In this document: piece after piece, positions 8,522-16,536 of the stretch
How positions within the stretch are numbered: position 1 is the stretch's first letter
How the letters are laid out: each line of letters starts with the position of its first letter
DNA from: Kozakia baliensis
GTDB taxonomy: Bacteria; Pseudomonadota; Alphaproteobacteria; Acetobacterales; Acetobacteraceae
DNA length: 64,000 nt
Reading direction: 5' to 3'
Assembly: GCF_001787335.1 (NCBI RefSeq)
Contig: NZ_CP014674.1
Location: 2,336,501 to 2,400,500, forward strand
Made by a program: the position numbers and the translations under genes
Notes under the pieces: model-generated
Database searches by the model: none
Told to the model about the DNA's origin: nothing
What the model saw: the letters and a program-made list of their open reading frames with translations, nothing else

Positions 8522-9514
8522 ATGGCGACCGACAAGATTTCCATACGCGGCATCGACACGCCCGTTTCCCGCATCGCGCTCGGCACCTGGGCGATCGGCG
8601 GCTGGATGTGGGGCGGCCCGGATGACGACAACGCCATCAAGACCATCCATCGGGCATTGGACGAAGGCATCAACTTCATCGATACCGCGCCAGTTTATGG
8701 TTTCGGCCATAGCGAGGAAGTTATCGGTCGTGCGCTCGAAGGCGGACGTCGCGAGAAAGTCGTGCTGGCGACCAAGCTGGGCTTGGCCTGGACGGACGAT
8801 CAGAAGGTTTATCGTGACAGCCGCCCGGAACGGGTACGCAAGGAAGTCGAGGACTCGCTCAAGCGTTTAAAGACCGATTATCTCGATCTGGAACAGGTTC
8901 ACTGGCCGGACGGCAAGACGCCCGTGGAGGACACGGCGGCGGAGTTGGAAAAGCTGCGCCAGGAAGGAAAGATCCGTGCGATCGGAGTGAGCAATTTCTC
9001 TGTCGCAAATATGGACGAATTCGCCAAAAACGCGCCGTTGAGCACGATTCAGCCGCCTTACAATCTGTTCGAACGTGTGACGACGGAGCGCGACATTCTG
9101 CCCTATGCCAAAACGCATGACGCGGTGGTGCTGGCCTATGGCCCACTCTGCCGCGGCTTGCTGGCAGGCAAGATGAACAAGGACACGACTTTCCCCAAGG
9201 ACGATCTGCGCAGCGGCGATCCGAAATTCCAGAGGCCGAAATTCGAGCATTATCTGGCGGCTGTCGAGGATCTGAAGAAGATCGCGGAAAAGCACGGCAA
9301 GAATATTCTCGCCCTGGCCATTCGATGGGTTTTGGATCAAGGACCGACGGTGGCGCTTTGGGGCGCACGCAAGCCTGCGCAGATCGACGGCATTTCGGAG
9401 GCGTTCGGTTGGTCGCTCAGCGCCGAGGACAAGCGCGAGATCGGCGCCATTCTCAACCGGCACGTCCCCGACTCGATCGAACCGGATTTCATGGCACCCC
9501 CGCAACGGGACTGA
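8522..9514 (+). CDS. Aldo-keto reductase
   Basis: A 330-residue NAD(P)H-dependent aldehyde/ketone reductase with a TIM-barrel fold. The catalytic tetrad is complete: Asp54, Tyr59 (DTAPVYGFG), Lys85 (ATKLG) and His127 (QVHWPDG). The cofactor-binding end (VALWGARKPAQIDGISEAFG) is present. It resembles the AKR11 (YhdN/GSP69-like) group, which in Gluconobacter reduces small aldehydes and sugars. The ATG has a good ribosome site (GGAGAGAGTT). It sits alone behind an 82-bp gap containing a small repeat, GTTC-N6-GAAC. Physiological substrate cannot be read from sequence. Confidence 0.93.
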   Translation: MATDKISIRGIDTPVSRIALGTWAIGGWMWGGPDDDNAIKTIHRALDEGINFIDTAPVYGFGHSEEVIGRALEGGRREKVVLATKLGLAWTDDQKVYRDSRPERVRKEVEDSLKRLKTDYLDLEQVHWPDGKTPVEDTAAELEKLRQEGKIRAIGVSNFSVANMDEFAKNAPLSTIQPPYNLFERVTTERDILPYAKTHDAVVLAYGPLCRGLLAGKMNKDTTFPKDDLRSGDPKFQRPKFEHYLAAVEDLKKIAEKHGKNILALAIRWVLDQGPTVALWGARKPAQIDGISEAFGWSLSAEDKREIGAILNRHVPDSIEPDFMAPPQRD

Positions 9515-9593
9515 GGCGAGGAGGGAACGAATTTCGATGCGGGAAGTTAGACACCCGCATCACGTTCCTCTTTGGATGAAAAGGAATAATCTT

Positions 9594-10058
9594 ATGCGTT
9601 CGTTTACTCGCCGTGCTTTTGCCGCTTCCACGTTCGTTGCGGCGGTTGCCGCAACCGGTGTTGCGTCTCCGGCGGTGGCAGCTCCCGATGCGCTCGGCAC
9701 CCCTGTAGGCCGCATTACGCTTACGGCTAAATCGGCGGATGTCGGCATCGGCTATACGTGGGGCGACGGCACATTGACCTATGGTCATCGCACCTATCAT
9801 TTCAAGGTGTCGGGCGGCAACATTGCAGCCGTCGGTTATTCTAAGCTGGAAGCGACAGGCACTGTCTATAACCTGAAGAATCTGCACGATTTCGATGGCG
9901 GTTATGGCGCGCTGAACGGCGATGCCACGCTGGATCGCGGGATTGGCGGCGCTGTGCTGAGCAACAGCAACGGCGTGAAAATCAAGTTCACCTCTGCCAC
10001 GCGCGGCGCACATCTGGCGGCTGGCGGGCAAGGTCTGTCCTTCAAGCTGGCGGAGTAA
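9594..10058 (+). CDS. Small exported protein, possible Tat signal
   Basis: A 154-residue protein starting MRSFTRRAFAASTFVAAVAA and ending its leader at SPAVAAPDAL. The SFTRRAF segment resembles a twin-arginine signal, so export folded by Tat is possible, though Sec cannot be excluded. The mature part (GYTWGDGTLTYGHRTYHFKV, SGGNIAAVGYSKLEATGTVY) is Gly- and beta-rich with no catalytic motif I recognise. Similar proteins of unknown function occur in other Alphaproteobacteria as far as I recall. I chose the ATG at 9594 because AAGGAATAATCTT precedes it. It is monocistronic with a clear terminator 25 bp downstream. Confidence 0.75.
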   Translation: MRSFTRRAFAASTFVAAVAATGVASPAVAAPDALGTPVGRITLTAKSADVGIGYTWGDGTLTYGHRTYHFKVSGGNIAAVGYSKLEATGTVYNLKNLHDFDGGYGALNGDATLDRGIGGAVLSNSNGVKIKFTSATRGAHLAAGGQGLSFKLAE

Positions 10059-10081
10059 TCCGCACTTCCCGATCGGGAGAG

Positions 10082-10110
10082 AAAGGCGGTGCGTTTGCGC
10101 CGCCTTTTTT
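10082..10110 (+). terminator. Rho-independent terminator
   Basis: The stem AAGGCGGTGC / GCGCCGCCTT, a 10-bp arm with one G-U pair and a 4-base loop, is followed by a T-run. It lies 25 bp after the small exported-protein gene and before the convergent Nramp-related gene. Confidence 0.85.
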
Positions 10111-10122
10111 ATGGGCGCGACA

Positions 10123-11406
10123 TCAGAAACTGGTGGCGATCATTGCGATGACGATGACGGCCATGACGATAGTCGCCAGCCAGCCGAACAGCCACAACGC
10201 ACCGCGCACGGCGAAAGCGCCCATGATATCCGCGCGCGAGACCAGCAGCATCATGATCGCCATAACCGGCACGGCGGTGATGCCGTTGACGACCGCGCTC
10301 CAATAAAGCGCGCGGATCGGGTTGATTGGCGTGAAATTCAGGATCATGCCGATCAGCGTGGCCAGAACTAGAACGAGATAGAAAGCTTGGGCCTCCTTGG
10401 GGCGGCGGCCCAGTCCCATAGGCCATTGCCGCATTTCGCCCACTGCGTACGCCGCCGAACCAGTCAGAACCGGCACAGCTAAAAGACCGGTCCCGAGAAT
10501 GCCGAGCGCGAACACACCTTCGGCGAAGCGCCCAGCGATCGGGCGCAGGGCTTGAGCGGCTTGGGCGGAAGTTTCGATATTCACGATGCCGCTTCGGTGC
10601 AGCGTGGAGGCAGCGGTAATGATGATCGCCAACGCCACGAGATTGGAAAAGGCCATACCGACCAGCGTGTCGATCTCGATACGCCATAAAGCGCGTTTTC
10701 CCTGCCAGGGAGCGTCCACCAAATCCGTTCGTTGTGGGTAAACGCGCATGTCCTCAGCCTCTTCAGAGGCCTGCCAGAAGAACAGATAAGGGCTGATGGT
10801 GGTGCCGAAAATCGCGACGATGGCGATAAGAATATCGCGCCCGTGGATGCTACGCGGCCACACGAGACCGGATAGCACATCCACCCAATCCACATGCACG
10901 ATCGCCAGCACGCCGAAATAGGCGAAAAGAGCCAAGGTCAGCCATTTCAGAACGGCAACGTAGCGTGTATATTCCAAGAAAAGCTGCATGCCGATGCAGA
11001 TTGCGGCCATCAGCATGACATAGAGAATATGCGACGCTGGCAGGAGCAGCGACAGGGCGTCGGCCATCGCGCCGAGATTGATGATATTGGCGATGAGAAG
11101 CATCAATACCACGACGGAAAGCAGCCAAGGCGGATAATGTCTGCGCAACGCTTCGGCGATACCGTGGCCGGTGGTGCGCCCGATGCGAGCGCTGACGATC
11201 TGGATCGCGACCATGAGCGGATAAGATAGCAGCATGGTCCAGTTCAGCGCGTTACCATAGGCCGCGCCGATTTGTGCGTAGGTTGCAATGCCGCTCGGAT
11301 CGTCATCCGAAGCGCCGGTGATTAGCCCCGGCCCCAGCACCCGAAAAAGACGCGGGCGACTTGGGCCAATGACAGAGCTTGGCTCCTCCGGATCGTTCGC
11401 GTTCAC
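10123..11406 (-). CDS. Nramp-related divalent metal transporter with non-canonical metal site
   Basis: A 427-residue inner-membrane protein with about eleven helices. Helix 1 carries GPGLITGASDDDPSGIATY, the Nramp DPGN region in its DDPSG variant. Helix 6 reads FGTTISPYLFFWQASEEAED where classical MntH/Nramp has the metal-coordinating Met-Pro-His. The thiolate ligand that favours Mn/Fe is therefore absent, as in Nramp-related Mg or Al transporters, so the substrate may not be manganese. The start is a GTG at 11404-11406 overlapping the bioA stop (GTGA), so the gene is translationally coupled to bioA, an odd pairing for metal transport. A ribosome-like AGGCG lies upstream. Confidence 0.88.
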   Translation of the reverse strand: MNANDPEEPSSVIGPSRPRLFRVLGPGLITGASDDDPSGIATYAQIGAAYGNALNWTMLLSYPLMVAIQIVSARIGRTTGHGIAEALRRHYPPWLLSVVVLMLLIANIINLGAMADALSLLLPASHILYVMLMAAICIGMQLFLEYTRYVAVLKWLTLALFAYFGVLAIVHVDWVDVLSGLVWPRSIHGRDILIAIVAIFGTTISPYLFFWQASEEAEDMRVYPQRTDLVDAPWQGKRALWRIEIDTLVGMAFSNLVALAIIITAASTLHRSGIVNIETSAQAAQALRPIAGRFAEGVFALGILGTGLLAVPVLTGSAAYAVGEMRQWPMGLGRRPKEAQAFYLVLVLATLIGMILNFTPINPIRALYWSAVVNGITAVPVMAIMMLLVSRADIMGAFAVRGALWLFGWLATIVMAVIVIAMIATSF

Positions 11407-12662
11407 CGGAAAGCGCCTGCCGCAAGCACGTTATGGACAGCCCCAGTCAGATGCGAGAGTTCCGCCGATGTCATGGTGAAAGCGGGCGTCAGATAGACGA
11501 TATTGCGGAACGGACGCACCCAGACCTCCTCCTCCACCAGCGCCGCTTTCAGGCGGTTCATATCGCGGATTTCATCAAGTTCGACGACGCCGATCGCGCC
11601 GAGCACCCGTACATCCCGCACGCCGGAAACGCCCCGGCAAACCGCCAGTTCCGCCGCCAGTTGCGCCGAGATCGCGGCGACCTGTTCCAGCCTCGGTTCA
11701 CGTTCGAACAAATCGAGCGAGGCGCAGGCCGCCGAACAAGCCAGAGGATTGGCCATGAAAGTCGGGCCATGCATGAGCGCGTGCATGGGGGAGTCGGAAA
11801 GGAAGGCATCGAACACATGCTTGCGCGCCACTGTGGCGGCCAGGGCCATGGTACCGCCCGTCAGCGCTTTGGAAAGGGTCACGATATCCGGCACAATCCG
11901 CGCCTGTTCATAGGCGAACATTGTGCCGGTACGCCCGAAGCCGGTGAAGATTTCATCCAAGATCAGCAAGACATCGTGTTTATCCGCCAATTCGCGAATC
12001 CGGCGCAGCACTTCCGGCGAATGAAACAGCATACCGCCCGCCCCTTGCACCAACGGCTCCATGACAATGGCCGCGATTTCGTGGCGATGGGCGGCAAGGG
12101 TTTCGTCAAGCGCTTTGAAGCTTGCGTCGTCGCGTGGGAGATCGGCAATGATCTGCTCGGGCAGAGCGCCCGCGAACATGCTGTGCATGCCTTCGTCCGG
12201 GTCGCAAATCGCCATGGTGGCGATGGTGTCACCATGATAGCCGCCGCGAAACGCCAAGAGACGCGTGCGCCCGCGCTGGCCTTTGTTAAGCCAGTATTGA
12301 ACGGCCATTTTCAATGCGACTTCGACGGCGACGGAGCCGGAATCGGTGAAGAAAACGCGTTCCAGATCGCCGGGCAACAGGGCGCATAGCCGCTCGGCCA
12401 GTTCCAACGCCGGGCGATGGACGAGGCCGCCGAACATGACGTGCGGCATGGCGATGAGTTGAGCGCTGACGCGGTCGCGGATATGGGGATGGTTATAACC
12501 GTGGCAGGCCGTCCACCAGGAAGCGATGCCGTCGGTCAAGGTGCGACCATCTTCCAGATCGATCGTGCAGCCCTTCGTCCGCCGCGCGATCAGAGGCGCG
12601 GGCGTCGTTTGCATTTGCGTATAAGGTAGCCAGATATGCGACAAGCCGCGATTGTCGGCCAT
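11403..12662 (-). CDS. bioA: Adenosylmethionine-8-amino-7-oxononanoate aminotransferase
   Basis: A 419-residue PLP enzyme (fold type I, class III aminotransferase) converting KAPA to DAPA in biotin synthesis using SAM as amino donor. Typical BioA features are HIWLPYTQMQ near the N-terminus, GIASWWTACHGYNHP, Asp236 in LILDEIFTGFGRTG and the PLP Lys265 in LSKALTGGT. The ATG at 12660-12662 is chosen; a TTG directly upstream is also spaced for the GGAG site. The gene runs opposite to the other biotin genes, separated from them by the Hint-domain gene, and overlaps the Nramp-related gene by 4 bp. Confidence 0.96.
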   Translation of the reverse strand: MADNRGLSHIWLPYTQMQTTPAPLIARRTKGCTIDLEDGRTLTDGIASWWTACHGYNHPHIRDRVSAQLIAMPHVMFGGLVHRPALELAERLCALLPGDLERVFFTDSGSVAVEVALKMAVQYWLNKGQRGRTRLLAFRGGYHGDTIATMAICDPDEGMHSMFAGALPEQIIADLPRDDASFKALDETLAAHRHEIAAIVMEPLVQGAGGMLFHSPEVLRRIRELADKHDVLLILDEIFTGFGRTGTMFAYEQARIVPDIVTLSKALTGGTMALAATVARKHVFDAFLSDSPMHALMHGPTFMANPLACSAACASLDLFEREPRLEQVAAISAQLAAELAVCRGVSGVRDVRVLGAIGVVELDEIRDMNRLKAALVEEEVWVRPFRNIVYLTPAFTMTSAELSHLTGAVHNVLAAGAFR

Positions 12663-12898
12663 CAATACGTCTCCACCATGCCAGAGAAGAATTTCATAAG
12701 AACTTTCTATTTAAAAGCCAGCAGAGGCCAAGGCCATGAACGAGAGGGCATCATTCATTTTTTCCTTGTGTTGGCTTTTTTCTGACTTATCTAGCTATGC
12801 CATCCGCACGAAACCGGAAACAAGCGGCGAAACCCCGACTTGAGGATGTTCGCGAAACGCCAGTTTGGAGCTTGGAAAAATGCCCGAAGGAGGAGACG
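12663..12898. promoter_or_regulatory. Divergent promoter region, bioA / Hint gene
   Basis: This 236-bp gap separates bioA from the Hint-domain gene. It holds an 8-bp inverted repeat with arms AAAAGCCA (12713-12720) and TGGCTTTT (12772-12779) separated by 51 bp. A weak CTTATCTAGCTATG element near 12784 resembles half of the alphaproteobacterial BioR box but does not match it. A 35-codon frame (12735-12842) is possible but unsupported. No clear BirA operator is visible. Confidence 0.4.
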
Positions 12899-14632
12899 AT
12901 GTCGGCGCACGGCGCACGCTATAGCCTGCATCACGGGGTCGCGACGGTGCATAGTTCCGGCGACCTATCCAGCCTTGCGGATATGAGCGACGTTCAACGG
13001 CTCGTCATCGCCAAAACCGACGAAACGCCTGAGGGTGACCCTGTTATCGTTCATGTGCAGGGCGCATTTTCCCATCAAACCGTTTTGCCCTCCCTGCTCA
13101 TACAGAAGGGCGCGACCGCCCATATCGGCGGTGGCCCGTTCGGGCTGGAAATGGTCAATAATTTAAACGTCGATGGCGGCGCACTGGAAATAGCCGGGGA
13201 TTTCATGGACGGGCAACCGTTCAGTCAGATCAATGTCGGGCCGAACGGCGGCGCGATCCGACTGGCGGAGCGCGGTTTTTCCCTAAGCGCCTTTGCCGGG
13301 CCGATCCGTTTCGTGGATGCTCATGGGCGAGTGACGAACCATATTCCAAAAAACTTCGTCATGGATTTTCTCGAAACGCCGGAAATTTCGACCGTTTACG
13401 ATCCACGCAATAATACGACGATTGTTGGGGATGGCCAGCGGCAGGATGCCCGCACGTTCGAGCGGCAGCTTTCCGTCAAAGGAGATCCGTTCAACTTGAA
13501 GAATACCGGCGGTTATCTCCGCCAGGACCGGATTTACGCGAAATCCTTCACACCTTTGGACGCCCGTGACGATGTGCTGACCTGCTTTCTGCCCGGCGTC
13601 ATGATCGAAACGCCCAACGGCGATGTCGCAGTCGAAACACTCCAAATCGGCGACGGTGTGACCACTTACGAAAACGGGCAACGGCATGAACGCCCGATCG
13701 TCTGGATCGGCAAAAGGAACGTGACCGTTCGGACGGAATTGTTCGACGATGAGGCGGGCTACCCGGTGCGCGTGCTGAAAGACGCCCTCGCCCCTGGGCT
13801 TCCCCATAAAGACTTGCTCATCACCTCCGAACATTGTGTGGTTTTCGACGAGAAATTCATCCCGATCCGTATGTTGGTGAACAATAAGAGCATCTTCTAC
13901 GATCGCTCGATCGTGCATTACACATATTACCATATCGAGACGGACGAACACGCGATCATCCGCGCCGATGGCGTATTGAGCGAGAGTTATCTGGATACGG
14001 GAAACCGCGCGTCCTTCCGTGATGCCGCCAGCCATAGCAATATCGTTCAGCTTTTCGCTCAACCCAAAAGCTGGCAGACGGACGCCGCAGCAACGTTGAC
14101 GGTCGAGCGGGCAGTCGTCGAGCCGATTTTTCGCCAAATCGAAGAGCGCGCCGAGGCCATGAACCTTCTGGCGGTAGCTTCGGGACAGGAACTGACCGAT
14201 GACTCCGATCTGCATCTTCTGACGGAAACGGGGCGCGTCCTACGCAAGACACGGGAGGCGAACGGTCGCGCCATGTTCATGGTGCCTTCGGATGTCAGAG
14301 CCGTGAAAATTATATCTCGCACAAGTCGCCCTTCCCGAACGATCGGACCTTTCGTGGATGACCGGCGGGAACTGGGCGTGCTCGTCGGCACAATCAGCCT
14401 GTTCGATTCCAACATTACCCGCATCATCGACGCGCATCTGAAGCAAGAGGCGGTTCCGGGCTGGAGCCGACCCGATGGCAAGACCCAACGTTGGACGACC
14501 GGCTGCGCGGAACTTCCGCTAGGCGAGCGTCAACCGGGAAGCATCGGCTTGCTTGCCATCGAGATTTTAGCGGGCGGGCCGTATTTCGTGAAAACCGACG
14601 TCGAAGGCCAAGAAACACCGATCACGGCGTGA
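12899..14632 (+). CDS. Hint-domain (Hedgehog/intein-like) protein
   Basis: A 577-residue protein with two parts. Residues 1-228 are Gly/Asp-rich and beta-like (NNLNVDGGALEIAGDFMDGQ) with no signal peptide. From Cys229 it is a Hint_2 domain: LTCFLPGVMIETPNGDVAVE with the Cys nucleophile, the block-B motif Thr309-Ser-Glu-His312, and the typical tail YYHIETDEHAIIRADGVLSE then SYLDTGNRASF. Such domains cleave the peptide bond before Cys. The last 130 residues have no recognisable domain. I chose the ATG at 12899 because AAGGAGG lies just upstream; the frame is open 102 bp further. It interrupts the biotin locus, but its own role is unknown. Confidence 0.88.
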   Translation: MSAHGARYSLHHGVATVHSSGDLSSLADMSDVQRLVIAKTDETPEGDPVIVHVQGAFSHQTVLPSLLIQKGATAHIGGGPFGLEMVNNLNVDGGALEIAGDFMDGQPFSQINVGPNGGAIRLAERGFSLSAFAGPIRFVDAHGRVTNHIPKNFVMDFLETPEISTVYDPRNNTTIVGDGQRQDARTFERQLSVKGDPFNLKNTGGYLRQDRIYAKSFTPLDARDDVLTCFLPGVMIETPNGDVAVETLQIGDGVTTYENGQRHERPIVWIGKRNVTVRTELFDDEAGYPVRVLKDALAPGLPHKDLLITSEHCVVFDEKFIPIRMLVNNKSIFYDRSIVHYTYYHIETDEHAIIRADGVLSESYLDTGNRASFRDAASHSNIVQLFAQPKSWQTDAAATLTVERAVVEPIFRQIEERAEAMNLLAVASGQELTDDSDLHLLTETGRVLRKTREANGRAMFMVPSDVRAVKIISRTSRPSRTIGPFVDDRRELGVLVGTISLFDSNITRIIDAHLKQEAVPGWSRPDGKTQRWTTGCAELPLGERQPGSIGLLAIEILAGGPYFVKTDVEGQETPITA

Positions 14633-14719
14633 TGCGGTTCTTTTTTACGGCTGAGTTCCGGCAATGAAAACGGCCCGTCATTGACAACGCCCTGAAACAA
14701 GCGGCAGGGGATTTCCTTC

Positions 14720-15904
14720 ATGACGCGTTTCGACCATTATTTTCAGCAAGCCCTGGAGGATCTCACCGCACGGGGCCTACGCCGATCGCTGCGCCCCCTC
14801 TCCGGGCGAGTTGGGAATTTCCATCGGGGTGGCGCGCCTCTCTTGGATTTTTCCTCAAACGATTATCTCGGACTGGCTTTTCATCCCATATTGCGCGACC
14901 GCGCGGCGGATTGGGCGCAGCGCTATGGTGCGGGTGCGCGCGCGTCACGCCTCGTCAGCGGTACGTTGGAGGCCCATCGGCAAGTCGAGGAGAAGCTGGC
15001 GCACTTCAAACAAACGGAAGCGGCATTGATCTTCGCTTCCGGCTGGCAAGCCAACGCCGCCATCGTGCCCGCGCTGCTAGGTCTTTCCAAAACCCAGACC
15101 GGCCATCCCGCTTTAGTGTTCACGGACCGTCTCAATCACGCCAGCCTGCATCACGGCTGCGCGGCGGCGGGCGTGCATCAGATTCGTTTCCGGCACAATG
15201 ATCTGGCGCATTTGGAAGAACAGCTCGTGCGCCGGGCCGACCTGCCGGGACTGCGCTTCATTCTGACGGAAAGCGTGTTTTCCATGGATGGAGACCGTGC
15301 CGATATTGCCGCGTTGCAGGCGCTGGCGGATCGCTACAACGCGTTCCTTTACCTCGACGAAGCGCATGCAACCGGCGTTTTGGGGCCGGAGGGGCGCGGA
15401 TTGTCCTGCGGGCTCGGTGTCGATCTGGTTATGGGCACGTTCAGTAAGGCGCTGGGCGGTATGGGCGCTTATGTCGCAGGCTCGCGCGCCTTATGCGATT
15501 GGTTGGTGAATGTCTGTTCAGGCTTCATCTACAGCACGGCACCCTCCCCGCCGATGTTGGGCGCAATGGATGCGGCGCTCGATATCGTGCCCGGCATGGA
15601 TGCCGAACGCGCCGCGCTGCAGGCACGCGCTCAATTCTTACGCGTCAAGTTGCATGAGGATGGGTGGGAAACCGGGCCTTCCTCCACCCAGATCGTGCCG
15701 GTTATGATCGGAGAAACGCAGCGGGCCTTGGCCATCGCCACGGCGCTGGAAGCGCGTGGGATGTTGGCGATCGCCATCCGTCCGCCGACCGTGCCGCAAG
15801 GTGGCGCGCGACTGCGGCTGGCGCTGAACGCCACGCATCATGAATCCGATATCGAAAAGCTGGTGCAAAACATCGCCGCCGTTTCGCGGGAGACTATTTC
15901 TTGA
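14720..15904 (+). CDS. bioF: 8-amino-7-oxononanoate synthase
   Basis: A 394-residue PLP enzyme of the alpha-oxoamine synthase family that condenses pimeloyl-ACP/CoA with alanine to KAPA, the first committed ring-assembly step of biotin. Recognisable segments are DFSSNDYLGLAFHP, ASRLVSGTLEAHRQVE, ESVFSMDGDRADI, YLDEAHATGVLGPEGRG and the PLP Lys243 in TFSKALGGMGAY. Length is normal. It is the first gene of bioF / bioH-like / bioCD; its stop overlaps the next TTG start (TTGA). Confidence 0.96.
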   Translation: MTRFDHYFQQALEDLTARGLRRSLRPLSGRVGNFHRGGAPLLDFSSNDYLGLAFHPILRDRAADWAQRYGAGARASRLVSGTLEAHRQVEEKLAHFKQTEAALIFASGWQANAAIVPALLGLSKTQTGHPALVFTDRLNHASLHHGCAAAGVHQIRFRHNDLAHLEEQLVRRADLPGLRFILTESVFSMDGDRADIAALQALADRYNAFLYLDEAHATGVLGPEGRGLSCGLGVDLVMGTFSKALGGMGAYVAGSRALCDWLVNVCSGFIYSTAPSPPMLGAMDAALDIVPGMDAERAALQARAQFLRVKLHEDGWETGPSSTQIVPVMIGETQRALAIATALEARGMLAIAIRPPTVPQGGARLRLALNATHHESDIEKLVQNIAAVSRETIS

Positions 15905-16536
15905 AATTCGTTTTCGTGCATGGCTGGAGTTTCGACCGCCGTTTTTGGTATCCGTTAGTGGCCGAATTGGCGTGCCCCGAAGCTATTTTGCTAGAAATGG
16001 GCTATTTCGGCGCACCACCGCAGCTTGATTTACCCAATGAGCCTTACATCGCTATCGGCCATTCCGCTGGCTTTCTTTGGCTACTGGGCCAGGATTTGCG
16101 CCATTGCCAAGGATTGGTCGCGCTGAACGGCTTCGCGCGCTTCGCCAAAGGTGCGGATTTCCCCGATGGCGTGCCAGCACGCCAACTCGCACGCATGTCG
16201 AGCCGACTTTCCCAAAGCCCAAATGGCGTTATTGCGGATTTTCATGCGCTTTGCCGCCCGGATATCGGCTGGACGGGCACGCCCAATATCGAGCGCCTGA
16301 CGCTGGGACTGAACCGATTGCAGAATGACGATTTCCGCAGAGAAGCTGCCCGTTGGGGTGATCGCCTCGCATGGCTTTCCGGGGCGGACGATCCACTCTT
16401 GCTGCCCGAGGTGGCGCGGGCCAGCTTTCCGGCGGAAAGCTACGGCAAATTCGTAACGGGCGGCCATCTGCTCCCCATTGCGCAACCGATCCATTGCGCG
16501 ACCTTCATTGCCGCCGCACTGGATCGCCTGGCGTGA
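15901..16536 (+). CDS. BioH/BioG-like pimeloyl-ACP methyl ester esterase (predicted)
   Basis: A 211-residue alpha/beta hydrolase. It begins MKFVFVHGWSFDRRFWYPL and carries the nucleophile Ser55 in GHSAG, Asp163 in SGADDP and His189 in TGGHLLPI, a complete triad. Its place between bioF and bioC indicates the gatekeeper that removes the methyl group from pimeloyl-ACP methyl ester so that BioF can use it. Overall similarity to E. coli BioH is low, and the GWSFDRRFW start recalls BioG (DUF452). The start is TTG at 15901, overlapping the bioF stop. Assignment rests on fold, triad and context. Confidence 0.85.
   Translation: MKFVFVHGWSFDRRFWYPLVAELACPEAILLEMGYFGAPPQLDLPNEPYIAIGHSAGFLWLLGQDLRHCQGLVALNGFARFAKGADFPDGVPARQLARMSSRLSQSPNGVIADFHALCRPDIGWTGTPNIERLTLGLNRLQNDDFRREAARWGDRLAWLSGADDPLLLPEVARASFPAESYGKFVTGGHLLPIAQPIHCATFIAAALDRLA

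Noticed and set aside
12780-12797. Possible BioR box (TTATCTAGCT)
   Set aside because: Only the left half fits the TTATNNATAA-type consensus; not enough to claim an operator.
12735-12842. 35-codon frame beginning MNERASFIFSLCWLF
   Set aside because: Weak ribosome site, no homology known to me, and it lies in the promoter region; may be chance.
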